NCBI GenBank assembly: GCA_031769625.1
Contig: JAUIMM010000200.1
Location: forward strand, 56,008,001 to 56,072,000
Direction: 5' to 3'
DNA: 64,000 nucleotides
Source: Taudactylus pleione
Lineage: Eukaryota > Chordata > Amphibia > Anura > Myobatrachidae
Position 1 is the stretch's first letter, and each line of letters opens with the position of its first letter. The notes beneath the pieces are model-generated. The model worked only from the letters and a program-made list of their open reading frames with translations. It was not told the DNA's origin and did no database searches. Position numbers and translations under genes: made by a program. This document shows, piece after piece, positions 21,401 to 32,135 of the stretch.

Positions 21401-23392
21401 TCAAGACCTTCGCCGATTCTTCTTTTTGCTGCGAGAACGTTTTTTTCCAACCAACCGACCAGCAATCTTTGGTAACTCCTGTGGAAATATGTGGCTGGGA
21501 AGGACAGGATCAGAATTTTGGGAGGAACAGTAGCAGAAAGGGGACAAGGAGGTGTGTGCACAAGTCATGTTCTGGGTTACAGATTCAAAAGTACTGCTCT
21601 CTTGGGATGCCTGGAATTCGGCACGCTGGCCCTTGAAAACTTGACCTTGTTCAGATTTCAGAGGAGTGGAGGATGAATTCTTGGTAGCACAAACAGAGTG
21701 CTTGGACAATATTTTGGAACTGAGAACTTCGCTAGAATTTTGGTTTACAGGGTAAGGACCAAATTCTTTGACAACAGCTTCACTGAAAGTCTTTATATTT
21801 TGAAGCATTGGATCTTTGGAGTTGTAAATAGGGGCAACCCAGTCCCAAGCTTTACCTTGAAAAGATGAGATAACAAACTCTACAATATTAGTAGACTTGA
21901 CTCCACATGGCAGAGAATTCATCATACCGAAGAATTGTTTCAATAAAGCATAGTATTGAGTTAAGTCCCCATCAAAATAAATGCATGGTGAAGTATCTGA
22001 CAAATCCTGTGTGTTCAAGGATTGTGGAGCACTTTCAGGTGCCTGGCAGGAGGAAATTTGAGGATGCTCCGATTGATGAGGAGTCGAAATAACTGAAGCA
22101 GACCGATGTTCGGAATTTGGACCAATTGATGGAACTGGAAGGAGTCCTGGGGAACTAGAGACAGTAGCATCAACAATCAAGGCTGAGAACAGACTACTGA
22201 GATTGTCATCTTCTGGAACAATATATGCAGGAGACGGTGAACAGGAACCATAATCAGATTTTTTAGCACAAGACACTTCTCCCTGATAACAGGAACTTGA
22301 GACCCCCTCCTGAGGCGCGAGACTTGAGACCCCCTCCTGGGGCGCGAGACTTGAGACCCCCTCCTGGGGCGCGAGACTTGAGACCCCCTCCTGGGGCGCG
22401 AGACTTGAGACCCCCTCCTGGGGCGCGAGACTTGAGACCCCCTCCTGGGGCGCGAGACTTGAGACCCCCTCCTGGGGCGCGAGACTTGAGACCCCCTCCT
22501 GGGGCGCGAGACTTGAGACCCCCTCCTGGGGCGCGAGACTTGAAGCCCCCTCCTGGGGCACGAGACTTGAAACCCCCTCCTGGGGTACGAGACTTGAAAC
22601 CCCTCCTGGGGCTGCTGACTGGAGTCCCCTACTGGGACAAGCAGAAACCGGGCTGGGACCGGAACGGGCAGAATCCGGGCTGGGGCCGGAACGGGCAGAA
22701 TCCGGGCTGGGGCCGGAACGGGCAGAATCCGGGCTGGGGCCGGAACGGGCAGAATCCGGGCTGGGGCCGGAACGGGCAGAATCCGGGCTGGGGCCGGAAC
22801 GGGCAGAATCCGGGCTGGGGCCGGAACGGGCACTGAGACGTTGACACTTAGAACCACTGCTGGAGTTGCAAAGGAAACAGTCTTTAATGAAGTGGTCAGA
22901 ACTCCCACAATAGAGACAGAGCTGTAAATCTTTGCGCCGCTGGCGTTCGGCCACAGAGAGCTTGGGGCGTGGGTAACTACGATGTCTGACAGTACTTGGT
23001 TCAGAAGAATCCTTGTTTCTTAGGGATTCCAAGGCAGAGGTTTTAGTCGAGACAGAGGCAGCTCTAAGAAATTCAGGAATGATCTGAAAAATTTTGGTGA
23101 GTAGAGCCTGAAGCTGTTCCAGCAGTCGATGGAAGGTAGTTAGGGGTTCAGGTAAGGTTTGGGTAACATCTAGCCGGTTACTCAGGATTTTCAAAAGCTG
23201 TAGCACTTGATGCTGTACGGCCTCCTGTGAATCCAAGCGGGTGACCAGGTTACGGAAAGCATCTAGTCCCTTAATAGGTGCTTGATCCGCCACCATCGTT
23301 GGGCCTGAACATTCTGTCATGATTGGTGTCTGCGAGTTACCTGTCTCAGGTGGTGATCGGGTTTCAACGGAGGCCGGCATGACTGGAATCAC
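21401..23392 (-). CDS. Gag-like protein with internal minisatellites, zinc knuckle before capsid
   Basis: An uninterrupted 663-aa frame on the minus strand. Residues 43-110 are Leu-rich and probably helical. Residues 145-172 are AERQRRKDLQLCLYCGSSDH and following, with C159, C162, H167 and C172 forming a CCHC zinc knuckle. Residues 188-250 are seven copies of the nonapeptide ARSGPSPDS (last one varied). Residues 266-364 are eleven copies of SSLAPQEGV (first two with V or A changes). Residues 471-545 (YFDGDLTQYYALLKQFFGMM, then VEFVISSFQGKAWDWVAP) match the capsid core of vertebrate Ty3/gypsy and RTL-type Gag proteins. The tail KKRSRSKKKNRRRS is strongly basic. Gag normally has capsid first and knuckle after, so the order is unusual. 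The start ATG at 23392 lies inside the 5' LTR repeat; a second ATG (residue 5) is close by. A role in packaging element RNA is inferred. Confidence 0.85.
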   Translation of the reverse strand: MIPVMPASVETRSPPETGNSQTPIMTECSGPTMVADQAPIKGLDAFRNLVTRLDSQEAVQHQVLQLLKILSNRLDVTQTLPEPLTTFHRLLEQLQALLTKIFQIIPEFLRAASVSTKTSALESLRNKDSSEPSTVRHRSYPRPKLSVAERQRRKDLQLCLYCGSSDHFIKDCFLCNSSSGSKCQRLSARSGPSPDSARSGPSPDSARSGPSPDSARSGPSPDSARSGPSPDSARSGPSPDSARSGPSPVSACPSRGLQSAAPGGVSSLVPQEGVSSLVPQEGASSLAPQEGVSSLAPQEGVSSLAPQEGVSSLAPQEGVSSLAPQEGVSSLAPQEGVSSLAPQEGVSSLAPQEGVSSLAPQEGVSSSCYQGEVSCAKKSDYGSCSPSPAYIVPEDDNLSSLFSALIVDATVSSSPGLLPVPSIGPNSEHRSASVISTPHQSEHPQISSCQAPESAPQSLNTQDLSDTSPCIYFDGDLTQYYALLKQFFGMMNSLPCGVKSTNIVEFVISSFQGKAWDWVAPIYNSKDPMLQNIKTFSEAVVKEFGPYPVNQNSSEVLSSKILSKHSVCATKNSSSTPLKSEQGQVFKGQRAEFQASQESSTFESVTQNMTCAHTSLSPFCYCSSQNSDPVLPSHIFPQELPKIAGRLVGKKRSRSKKKNRRRS
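22280..22600. repeat. 27-bp tandem array A inside gag
   Basis: About eleven units of GAGACCCCCTCCTGGGGCGC plus GAGACTT, read in frame on the minus strand as SSLAPQEGV. Central units are identical; units at the high-coordinate end are diverged. Confidence 0.95.
22640..22831. repeat. 27-bp tandem array B inside gag
   Basis: Seven units of GAATCCGGGCTGGGGCCGGA plus ACGGGCA, read on the minus strand as ARSGPSPDS. Unrelated in sequence to array A but with the same unit length. Confidence 0.95.
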
Positions 23393-24756
23393 AGATAATG
23401 TAAATAGCTCTCTTTACAAGACTTGGGTAGCAGTGAAAACTGCCTTTGATGATAAATGACAGGAACTGGAGGGACCGGACTGGGACCGGCAGGAAGACTT
23501 GTTGAATTGAACTGATGAGCTTGGAACTTGACTCTGGACTGGAACAACGTGGACTGAACTGATGAGCTTGGAACTTGACTCAGGACTGGAACAACGTGGA
23601 CTGAACTGATGAGCTTGGAACTTGACAATGGCTGAAGGAAAGTCAGGTAATGCTGAGATGAGGGCTAAACAGGGTAATCTGGAATTACTATGACAAAGGC
23701 TAGAACTCAGGTGCAGGCTGGACAGGATAATTGGAAATAACAGGTTTCTGGAAGGATTGGGTAGGTTTGGGAATTTGCAGGCTGGACAGGATAATTGGAA
23801 ATAACAGGTTTCAGGAAGGAATGGGTAGGTTTGGGAATTTGCAGGCTGGACAGGATAATTGGAAATAACAGGTTTCAGGAAGGAATGGGTAGGTTTGGGA
23901 ATTTGCAGGCTGGACAGGATAATTGGAAATAACAGGTTTCAGGAAGGAATGGGTAGGTTTGGGAATTTGCAGGCTGGACAGGATAATTGGAAATAACAGG
24001 TTTCAGGAAGGAATGGGTAGGTTTGGGAATTTTAGGTTCAGGGAGGGAATAGGTAGGTAACAGGGGCAGGAGTTGATCCACAGCAGGAAGCAAGGCAGGG
24101 TAACACGATGCAGGTTTACAGAGTGCCAGGGACCAACCAGGAGTAGGACTAGCAGCAGAGCACAGGCCAGGTATTGCTGTAACAGGATGTCTGGATGCCA
24201 GGTATTACTGTAGCAGGTTTTCGGGATGCACCAGTGGTTGCTGTCAGCAGGCTTACTGGATTGCCAGGCTTGGCTGTAACAGGTTTTCTGGAAGCACCGG
24301 GGGTTGCTGCCAGCAGATTTACTGGATTGCCAGGTACAGCTGAAACAGGTTTTCTGGATAGCGCCAGGGATTGCTGTAGCAGGTTACAGGGACAGACTTG
24401 AATGCATGAACCATACACCACGAGAAGACGAGATGTTCAGGCCCAGAATGCTATCAGGAGAGGATATATATATCATGGGTCTGGCAGCAATTGGTGGATA
24501 CGGACAGGTGGTCTGGTAGTAGCATTCTGAGTGGTGGAAGGCACAACATGCAGAGGGAGTATTCATCTCTGCAGCTCTGAGAATCAGAACCACACCTGTG
24601 ATTCCAATCAGGGCTAGCAGTGCTCACAGACAGAGGAGAGACCAGGTGCAATAATCAGAGCAAATCCTCCAGGCAAATTACACACACAGATCCATGGGGA
24701 AGCTGACAGGGGTAAGTCTCAAGGCAAAAAGGTAACAACTAGACAGGGTCGTGACA
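23315..24756 (-). repeat. 5' LTR of the Gag-only element (1,442 bp)
   Basis: Same sequence as 19701-21288 with two fewer 64-bp units and 18 bp less at about 23625. A G/A difference was noticed near 24424 (CACGAGAAG here, CACGGGAAG at 20951). The first 25 codons of gag lie in its inner end. Confidence 0.9.
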
Positions 24757-24761
24757 CAATG

Positions 24762-25569
24762 GCTCTAAGCTACTGTCTTTAATGAGTGGCTGCTTTAATT
24801 TAATGGTACTCTACCCAAAGCATGTATATTAGCATTTTCAGTGAAGTGTGTTTATCTTCTTTATGTGGTTGTTTAGCAAATAATATATGCAATTAGGGTT
24901 TGGATGCTAATGTGAAATGTGCATTAAAGAGATATCTGTAATATATACATAAAAAGAAAAGGAAAGAAGACAGGCAAATAAAAATGCACTTAATTATGTG
25001 GAACTAGGAATGAAATAATTATATTTTCTGTTCTGACACAGCACCTTTTTGTATGAGCGGCAATAAAATGAATAAATTCAAATGAAACACAGAACTCTAT
25101 TAACAATTAGCCGTTTTGATAACTGCAGTATGAAAATATATTATGCTTGCTTCAAATTGATGGAGAGAATGAAAAGAAAACAAAAACAATGTTTACAATT
25201 ATAACTGAAATACAATAGTAAATGTTCTAAAGATATGTACATTACATCTAACTATTACATTACTGTTGATCTGCTAGCTGGTGCATTAATATACCTGACC
25301 ATGAGAATAATCATTTTTTTGATGGAAGATGCCCTCCTGCTACTTTTTATTGACCAGTCAGTCTCATGCTTCACTGTTTCTACCAAATAACAAGGCACAA
25401 ATTAAAAACTGAGAGATACTAAAATGATTTAATGCACACCATAAAGCCAAAAATATTTGTAAATATACTGTAAAGAGTAAATCAACAATGCCACCACTAC
25501 AATCCGGTGTGGTAATTGAAACTTTTTGCTCACACAAAAATTGAGCACTGCTTAATGCTCAGATTGCAC
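24762..25569. other. AT-rich spacer, nothing recognised
   Basis: No coding or repeat signal. Confidence 0.4.
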
Positions 25570-25572
25570 TTA

Positions 25573-26172
25573 GTACCTGATTCAGACCTTGCTAGGATGC
25601 GTTCGCTCGTAGCTGGCCGATTTGCGCATTCTGCTCATGCGTATGCATCGTAGTATGCGTATCAGTGCAAGAAATCGGGAAGCGTTCTCTCGTTGTGCAT
25701 AGATTGCCCAACAGAGTGAGTCACAGGAGAAGCCATTTGTGGTGGTAACAGGGGCTGGCCATTAAAATCGAGGGAGTGGAGGTGTGAATGCAGGCGTGCC
25801 TGAGCGTCTCAACGTCGTTTCAGAGGCATGCATAATTAAGAGGCAGCGTCATAGTACACGTCACCTGGCTGGATTTTACACTGAAGCGCTCGCAGTGCTT
25901 GCGGTAGGGTATGGTCTTCCTCAAGGGCTGCAATCGCATCCGATGGTCTTCGATGTACCGATGGTTAAATACACTTCCTGGAGATGACGTGTGAAAGTGG
26001 GCGTCTTTAGACTGGCTGGTGGGCGTCTGCATACACAAAGCAATCGCACGCCACGATGTTGTGGGCGTGCTTATGCCTTGCCGTGCGATCGCCTGCCTTG
26101 CCGTCACTTAGCCGAATTTGCATACACATCGAGCGAGCGTACGCATCTAGCGAGCGGGTCTGAATCAGGTCC
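25573..26172. mobile_element. MITE of the GACCTGATTCAGACC family, TTA duplication
   Basis: Left end GTACCTGATTCAGACC and right end GGTCTGAATCAGGTCC, flanked by TTA at 25570-25572 and 26173-26175. A 3-bp TWA duplication is typical of PIF/Harbinger, so this is probably a Harbinger-derived MITE. The interior carries further inverted CGAGCG-type motifs and no transposase. Confidence 0.7.
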
Positions 26173-26175
26173 TTA

Positions 26176-28369
26176 GTACTTTCAAAGTTTAATTCAAGTC
26201 AGTTGGAGGCATCTTGCATGAAAAGCGTAGAATATTGTCATTGGCTGCCAGTGTATGCTGAAACACACAGTTCCACAATTGTAACAAAAAAAACCCTACA
26301 AAAATAGATTAAGATTATTTGAATAAAACATTCACCCAAAAAACTTGTACAAATTTGTGGTAAATCTTCTGTTTTTGCAATCCCGTGGGAATTTTCTCTG
26401 CATTTACAAACCAAAGAGAGAATAAATAAATATAAATTCAATGCTGCTTGCTACATATGCCTACCAGTGGGACCCCAAGCTCACTGTACCCCTACTTAGT
26501 GCTGTTTATGGAAAGTTAAGGCCAGTAAATTATATATTTTTAATCAATAAATTATCTTTTTAGAGAAGGAGTTAATTGTTTTTGCACACCAGATCACATC
26601 TTATCCCCTGTCTAAACTGTCAGAGCAATATTACATTGCTTTCGCACATAGATCTAAAGCCCTGGTTGGGTTTTGGGTGCCCAAATAGCAGTTTGGGCAC
26701 CCAAAACCGGGACATTTAGTCGGTTTCTGCTCACCACCTCAGGAAGCTGCGAGCAGAAATCATGCTACAGTGTCACACCCATCGGCAGGAACAATTGAAT
26801 TAGCTGCCGTTAGGAGTGCATTACTGCTGTGGGTGGCGAAAAATAATTAAATTTCATCTTGGTGTTCTCAGAAACATTAACATAATTCCTGACAAACACA
26901 TGGTAAACAGGACCCCATGCAATTAATTAATACTTAACCCCACTGTCAATAGCGGTAGCAGGCATTTTATAGTAAGTAGTTGCATTAAGTCTTCTCGGAG
27001 TTTTGAATAATTAAAGGTGTTTTTATTTTATATTTTAAAAACATACATTACCCAGGAATAGAACTGAGAAAATGTGCTTGAATCAAAGGCATGGAAAAGG
27101 AATCATTACACAAACAGAATTGATTACAACTTATAACACCTGCCCGATGCTTTATATACAGTATTAAGTTAGGGGCAAAAATTATTTTAGTTGCTTGTGA
27201 AAAGGCGAAAAAGTTAAGAATAGAATGGAGTGAAGCTGAAATCACATTTTTACACATGACGTATTATCATTTATGTGCACATTTCTTATAATACATAACA
27301 CAATATGTGATATTTTATGTATGCTAATAGTGGTAATACTGTATCTGGTAACTTTTTCAAATAAATAAATCTCTATTATCAGATTTCAGATTCCTTCAAG
27401 CAGAAAGCTGGGGCAAATAAGGATACACAGGGGGGAACAGTGGTAATTAAATTTTTATACTGCTGCCAATTACTTGTTGATGTCTGGCTATGTATTATAC
27501 TTATGAAAAACCCTTAAGCACAAAATGTTCAATGCAGCACCAGTTATGTCCAATTCTCTGGTTTAAGCAATTGCAAACTGTGCTTACTCATCTAGACGTT
27601 TTCATCATATTATAAAACTATTCCGCACTGCCTTTAATGATGACCAGAGACACAATGTGTCATAAAACTGCAGTGGAAGCGTTTTGATCTTCATGTGTAG
27701 AAACCGTGACAGAACCATCATGTCCATGACATAGCGTCATTGTCTAATTACATCCAGCATTTCTGCAAAAAAGATTAAAATATAAGATTCCAGCGTATGA
27801 TAGGTGAAAGTGAGTACTATTAGCTTTCCTGCAATGAAAGACTGGAAATGTCTGACAGCATAACTTTACCTAACTGAGTAGCAGACGGACCAAAATGATA
27901 ATCACTGACAAAGCTAGTAGAGGAGATACAAGGGCAGCTCAATAAGCCATGTTGCTTTCATGATTGACTTTTGCTGTCTAGGTATAAACATTATTTTGAT
28001 ACTGATGATGGTTGGCGTAAAATCAGCGGGTGACCCAGCTTCTAGCTTACAGACGCGCAGATTCTCGCATTAGCTCTAAGGAATCTTGTATTAGCATAAG
28101 ATGGTAAATCAGGCTTCAGCAACTAAATACAGCCACGGACTCACAATCAGCCCCACTGTGTTTGGTGCAGAGGTGAACACAAGTGAACTATAAAGGTGAC
28201 CAAGTGCTTTGGCAATAAGCTCGGACACATACTGTGAGAGCATGGGCTTGTGGGTAATGAATAATCTGGTCAATAAGGGGAAAATGATTTGGACACTCCT
28301 TGATTGACATGATGTTTTGCCAGCTAGCCTATTAGATTGATGGGGGAGGGATTAGTGAGGCTAGCATAG
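26176..28369. other. Spacer with one short palindrome
   Basis: No gene seen. A hairpin at about 26661-26714 is built on GGTTGGGTTTTGGGTGCCCA with its complement TTTGGGCACCCAAAACCGGG. The rest is ordinary AT-rich DNA. Confidence 0.4.
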
Positions 28370-28372
28370 TTA

Positions 28373-29778
28373 AGGTGGGTACACACTAGACAATGTGCAA
28401 ACGATGCGATGTCGTGAACGATTTCCCTTGAACTCTCCCCGGCACTCCAGGACACGATAAGGTGCTTAAAAGTGTATAATCTGACCAACGATCTAATGAT
28501 CTATCATGCACAATATATCGTTTGCTTACCATAACACCTGATGATTATGTTAAAGATTTCTGCAAATTTTAAATAACGGGCGGGACTAACTAGGTGGTAT
28601 ATAAAGCAGACGCCATCTTAGGTCTATGCACTTCTACTTTGTGACTAGTGAGGCTTGGTGTATACCTGCTGAACGCTGTACATTGCTATTGTGCTCTGCT
28701 TTGTTTTGCCTGGCTTAACAAAGTGCTTCTATACTACATTCTATCCTGCTTTCAGTGGTGATGGATCCCTATCGCTATAGAGTTCTGCTAGCCTATGCTG
28801 GGGATAAGGAGAGCAAAGGAGGAGAGCATACTGGACGAAGGAGTGGCTACTGCAGAGGGATACTCACTCTCACATGTCCCTGCTGATGCAGATTCGAGAG
28901 AACAATCCAGATGACTACCACACCTTCCTGCGCATGGATGATGACACCTTCCAGGAGCTGCTGCATCTGGTGACTCCCTACATCCAGAGGCAGCATACTA
29001 AGCTGCGGTGGGCCATCCCTGCTGAGGAGAGGCTGATGGCTACCCTGAGGTTCCCGGCTACAGGAAGGTCCCTGGCTGATCTGAAGTTTGGGTCCTTCAT
29101 CTTCCCTCAAGCTTTGGGCATCATCATCCCTGAGACCTGCAAAGCTATTGTGAAAATGCTGCAGTGCCAGTTTTGCAAGGTAACAAAATACACACTACAC
29201 ATTTATTTCTTGTGAAAGAAACATTTTTTATTAAGAAACTTTTTATTTGAATGTAGAAACTATTAGTGTAAAAACACTTTTTAAAACAGTTATATATTTG
29301 CTGCCAACATGGCTGCATATAATCAAATTGTCTTTACCATATAAAATTAGCATTACAAACATGGAACAAACAAACTCTGAAAATGCATATTTTTTAAAAT
29401 CTATTTGCATATATAATTTAAAGTCAATTATCAACAAGTTTTATCAGTCCCAACAGTTATGCTGCTCTAGGATATATAGTGGGTCTGACGTGGCTTTGAA
29501 TAGGCCAAGCAACACGTGGCATACTGTAAGTGCAAATTTTGGCCCCGGCAACCAACAATCTGCCCTTATGCCATGTGTACAAAATCGTGCACGAGATTGG
29601 CAAATCTTGCCTGCTGTAGGTAAGATCTGAAGATACGACGGACGACGTGCGGGTACACGCTTCGTTATCGTTGTCATCAGTGAACACTCACGATTTGCAC
29701 ATATTTTGCACGATTTGTCGTTGCAATGTGTCAAAATAGGGCAAATCTGGCAAAATATTGTCTAGTGTGAACGCACCT
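28373..29778 (+). mobile_element. Internally deleted PIF/Harbinger transposon
   Basis: Terminal inverted repeats AGGTGGGTACACACTAGACA(AT) at 28373 and the complement ending AGTGTGAACGCACCT at 29778, flanked by TTA at 28370-28372 and 29779-29781, the duplication size of PIF/Harbinger. It is 1.4 kb long and keeps only the N-terminal part of a transposase. The Myb-like partner gene of autonomous Harbinger elements is not present. Confidence 0.85.
28828..29178 (+). pseudogene. Harbinger transposase, N-terminal fragment (HARBI1-like)
   Basis: The frame reads AYWTKEWLLQRDTHSHMSLL, then ENNPDDYHTFLRMDDDTFQE, LLHLVTPYIQ, AEERLMATLRFPATGRSLAD, LKFGSFIFPQ and ETCKAIVKMLQCQFCK. This is the conserved helical region ahead of the DDE catalytic domain of PIF/Harbinger transposases. 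No catalytic DDE motif follows. After CQFCK comes GTAACA, which fits a splice donor, so the piece may be the end of a coding exon whose later exons were deleted. An ATG at 28761 (MDPYRYRVLL) is in another frame, which suggests a small frameshift between 28761 and 28828. Confidence 0.8.
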
Positions 29779-29781
29779 TTA

Positions 29782-30190
29782 GGAAAGTATAGTAGGTGGG
29801 ATCTGCCTCTTTGATTCCGGAGGCCCTCATCCTCTCTCTCTTTCTTGGTTTGTTTCTGGTGTACCTGTATTGACTGTTTGTTGCTGTTTCATGCATGCTG
29901 AAAAGCATTGTTTTTTTGCTGGCAGTAGTATAATTACAGGATTGTGAGGCACCTTCCCCATTGTTGTAAGATGAGGGGTCCTGCTCTTGTGAGGGGACCT
30001 GTCTGTGTCCATGAGGAGCATTTAGCCCAGTAGGGAGAAGCGACAATTCTCATAATCCAGTAAATGTGGGGATGGAGAGATGGCATTCTATCGTCATGCT
30101 CTGCACTGCCTGCACGGAACTATATGTATACTATATGTATGTATGTATGTAGATGTATTTCCCTTACAGATTTGTGCTTTTATATCTGGA
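29782..30190. other. Spacer, nothing recognised
   Basis: Non-coding; a short TATG-type repeat lies at 30120-30152. Confidence 0.4.
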
Positions 30191-30600
30191 TATATATGGA
30201 AACATAGAATTTGACAGCAGATAACAACCACTTGGCCTATCTAGTCTGCCCACTTTTACCTTTTGGTAACTTCAACCCTGTATGATCCTCAGTTCTTTGT
30301 AAGGATATTTTTATGCCTATCCCAAGCATGTATAAATTGCTCTACTGTCTTAGCCTCCACCACATCTGATGGGAGGCTATTCCACTTATCCACTACTCTT
30401 TCTGTGAAGTAATTTTTCCTCAAATTTCCTTTGAATCTACTGCCCTCCAGTGTCAGTGTATGTCCTTGTGTTCTAGTACTTTTTTTCTTTTGCAGAATGT
30501 CTCCCTCCTGCACCTTGTTATAACCCATGATATATTTGAAGGTTTCTATCATGTCCCCCCTTTCCCTTCTCTGAGGTGATATTAAACCACTATCACCTCT
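30190..30600 (-). pseudogene. 3' end of a CR1/L2-type LINE
   Basis: An 87-aa minus-strand frame reads QGHTLTLEGSRFKGNLRKNY, then FTERVVDKWNSLPSDVVEAK and TVEQFIHAWDRH. The FTERVVxxWNSLPxxVVxAxTVxxF pattern is the typical C-terminus of CR1/L2-like LINE polyproteins. The preceding RT domain is absent, as in the common 5'-truncated copies. The non-coding end continues toward 30190. Confidence 0.7.
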
Positions 30601-31990
30601 GTCTTACCCTTTATATAGATTTCGAAAGGCATTCCTGGGCGGTGACGTATGGCTGGCGTTGGCAGGCTTGGCGAGAGCGTGACATTGTCAGTGACCAGGG
30701 CTGTGGCCAATGTCCAATTGATGGTGCGACTTTTTGCACACCACATCAGATAAGAGACGCAGCCAGTAATCATCTCTGTAGAAAGCCCATAAGCTGTGGT
30801 ATTAGTATAAATTCTCAGTAGTAGCTATGACAAAAGTCACAGCCGTGCTCCCAATCCGTCCACCTCTGGATCAGGCCCACAGTCATCATGCTAGGAAGTT
30901 TAGCACACATTCTCGAAACCTAATAATCATGCTTTGACCCTCATATTGCAAAACTAAAGTAATATTGATGTCACAGTACAACTATGGTGTCTATTTAGTA
31001 ACCTTAAATAAGGATTTTCCTAAGCATTTAAAATGCCTAAACTATAATATCTCCATATTTAGTATAGAGAAAAGTGCTGAGCAATCACAGATTTATACAC
31101 CTTTTCTTTTGTCCTATCAGATTCCTGCAGCACCCACAGGTAACAATGGGGGCTTCACAGGAACAACATTTATAAGGATGTCAGATGCTCTGCATATTTG
31201 CAAAGATGCTACTCATGGGAGTTTTCTCTTTGCTTAGACACTCCAATAATGCATGGTCTGTCCCAGTATACATATTGATATCGATTGGGCAAAGTAATGT
31301 GAAAAATTGCTGGGATTATTGTATAGCTGTTCTACATTTTTGTTAAATAGACGTCTATGTCACGGGGAAGGTTTGAGACATGTTGATATGTGATATTCCT
31401 TGCTGAGTACTACAAGTTCCAGAATCTGCATTAACCCCCATGCACCAGCAGCTGTATAAGCAATGTATGTGATATTCCTTGCCATCCTGCAAACCACAAC
31501 TCCTGATCTATATTTGCACTAATGCAAAATTAGCTGGGTATTTAAAGTATGTGTATAATTTTGTACATGTTTGTAATTGGTTTTGTTTAAATGTATGGAA
31601 ATCTTTTATGACTTGCTAGCAATAGTCATTACCTGTGTTTGGGGGATCACTGAAGCACAGTTTATAGTGTCATACTGCCGGTTTACTTAAACTTAGAGCA
31701 ATGTATGTCCATTGATCAATTTGCATTTCAATCAACTGACCAATTGGCTCAGATGAAGCCAGTGTCTTAATCTGCCATACTATTTCTTAACATTCAGTCT
31801 TAGGGCAGCTTGCTGAGGGTAGCAGCTTGATGTGGTTATGCATTAAGTGGTTAAAATCAAGTGTGCTTTCTGAACAGTTAAAAAAACAGTTGAAAAACAT
31901 TGAACAACATCTATTATCAGATAATTACAAAACCATTACTTAACTTTGTGTTTTTTTATATTAGGAGAAAAAAATGCTTCACAAACTTCT
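30601..31990. other. Spacer, nothing recognised
   Basis: No gene or confident repeat. A segment near 31385-31490 contains the word ATGTGATATTCCTTGC twice. Confidence 0.4.
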
Positions 31991-32135
31991 ATTTCTTATC
32001 TCACTACATTGAATCATCTCTAAGGCTACTGCATCCTTTACTCTCCCTGAAGCTCATCCTTCTGTACATATTGCTACCTCATTAATCTTCTCTCCTCTTA
32101 CAAACACACATGAACTTTTAAATTATCTATACACA

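Larger units (their letters stand above)
19696..24761 (-). mobile_element. Gag-only LTR retrotransposon (TR-GAG type)
   Basis: A complete minus-strand element: LTRs at 23315-24756 (5') and 19701-21288 (3'), an internal part of only 2,026 bp (21289-23314), and the 5-bp duplication CAATG at 19696-19700 and 24757-24761. LTR ends read TGTCACGA...TCATGACA, which are TG...CA with an inverted terminal repeat. A polypurine tract adjoins the 3' LTR. The only gene is a Gag-like protein; there is no protease, reverse transcriptase, RNase H or integrase. It must have moved using enzymes of another element, presumably Ty3/gypsy from its 5-bp duplication and Gag style. The LTRs appear nearly identical, with one substitution noticed apart from repeat-number changes, so insertion is recent. 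Confidence 0.88.

Noticed and set aside
22297..22836. 179-aa plus-strand frame with RPPPGARDL and QNPGWGRNG repeats
   Set aside because: It is the antisense reading of the 27-bp arrays inside the Gag-like gene; array period divisible by three keeps several frames open.
22177..22908. 243-aa minus-strand frame with PVPAPARIL and QVSRPRRGS repeats
   Set aside because: A shifted frame over the same two arrays; the 663-aa frame has a zinc knuckle and capsid-like region and covers it.
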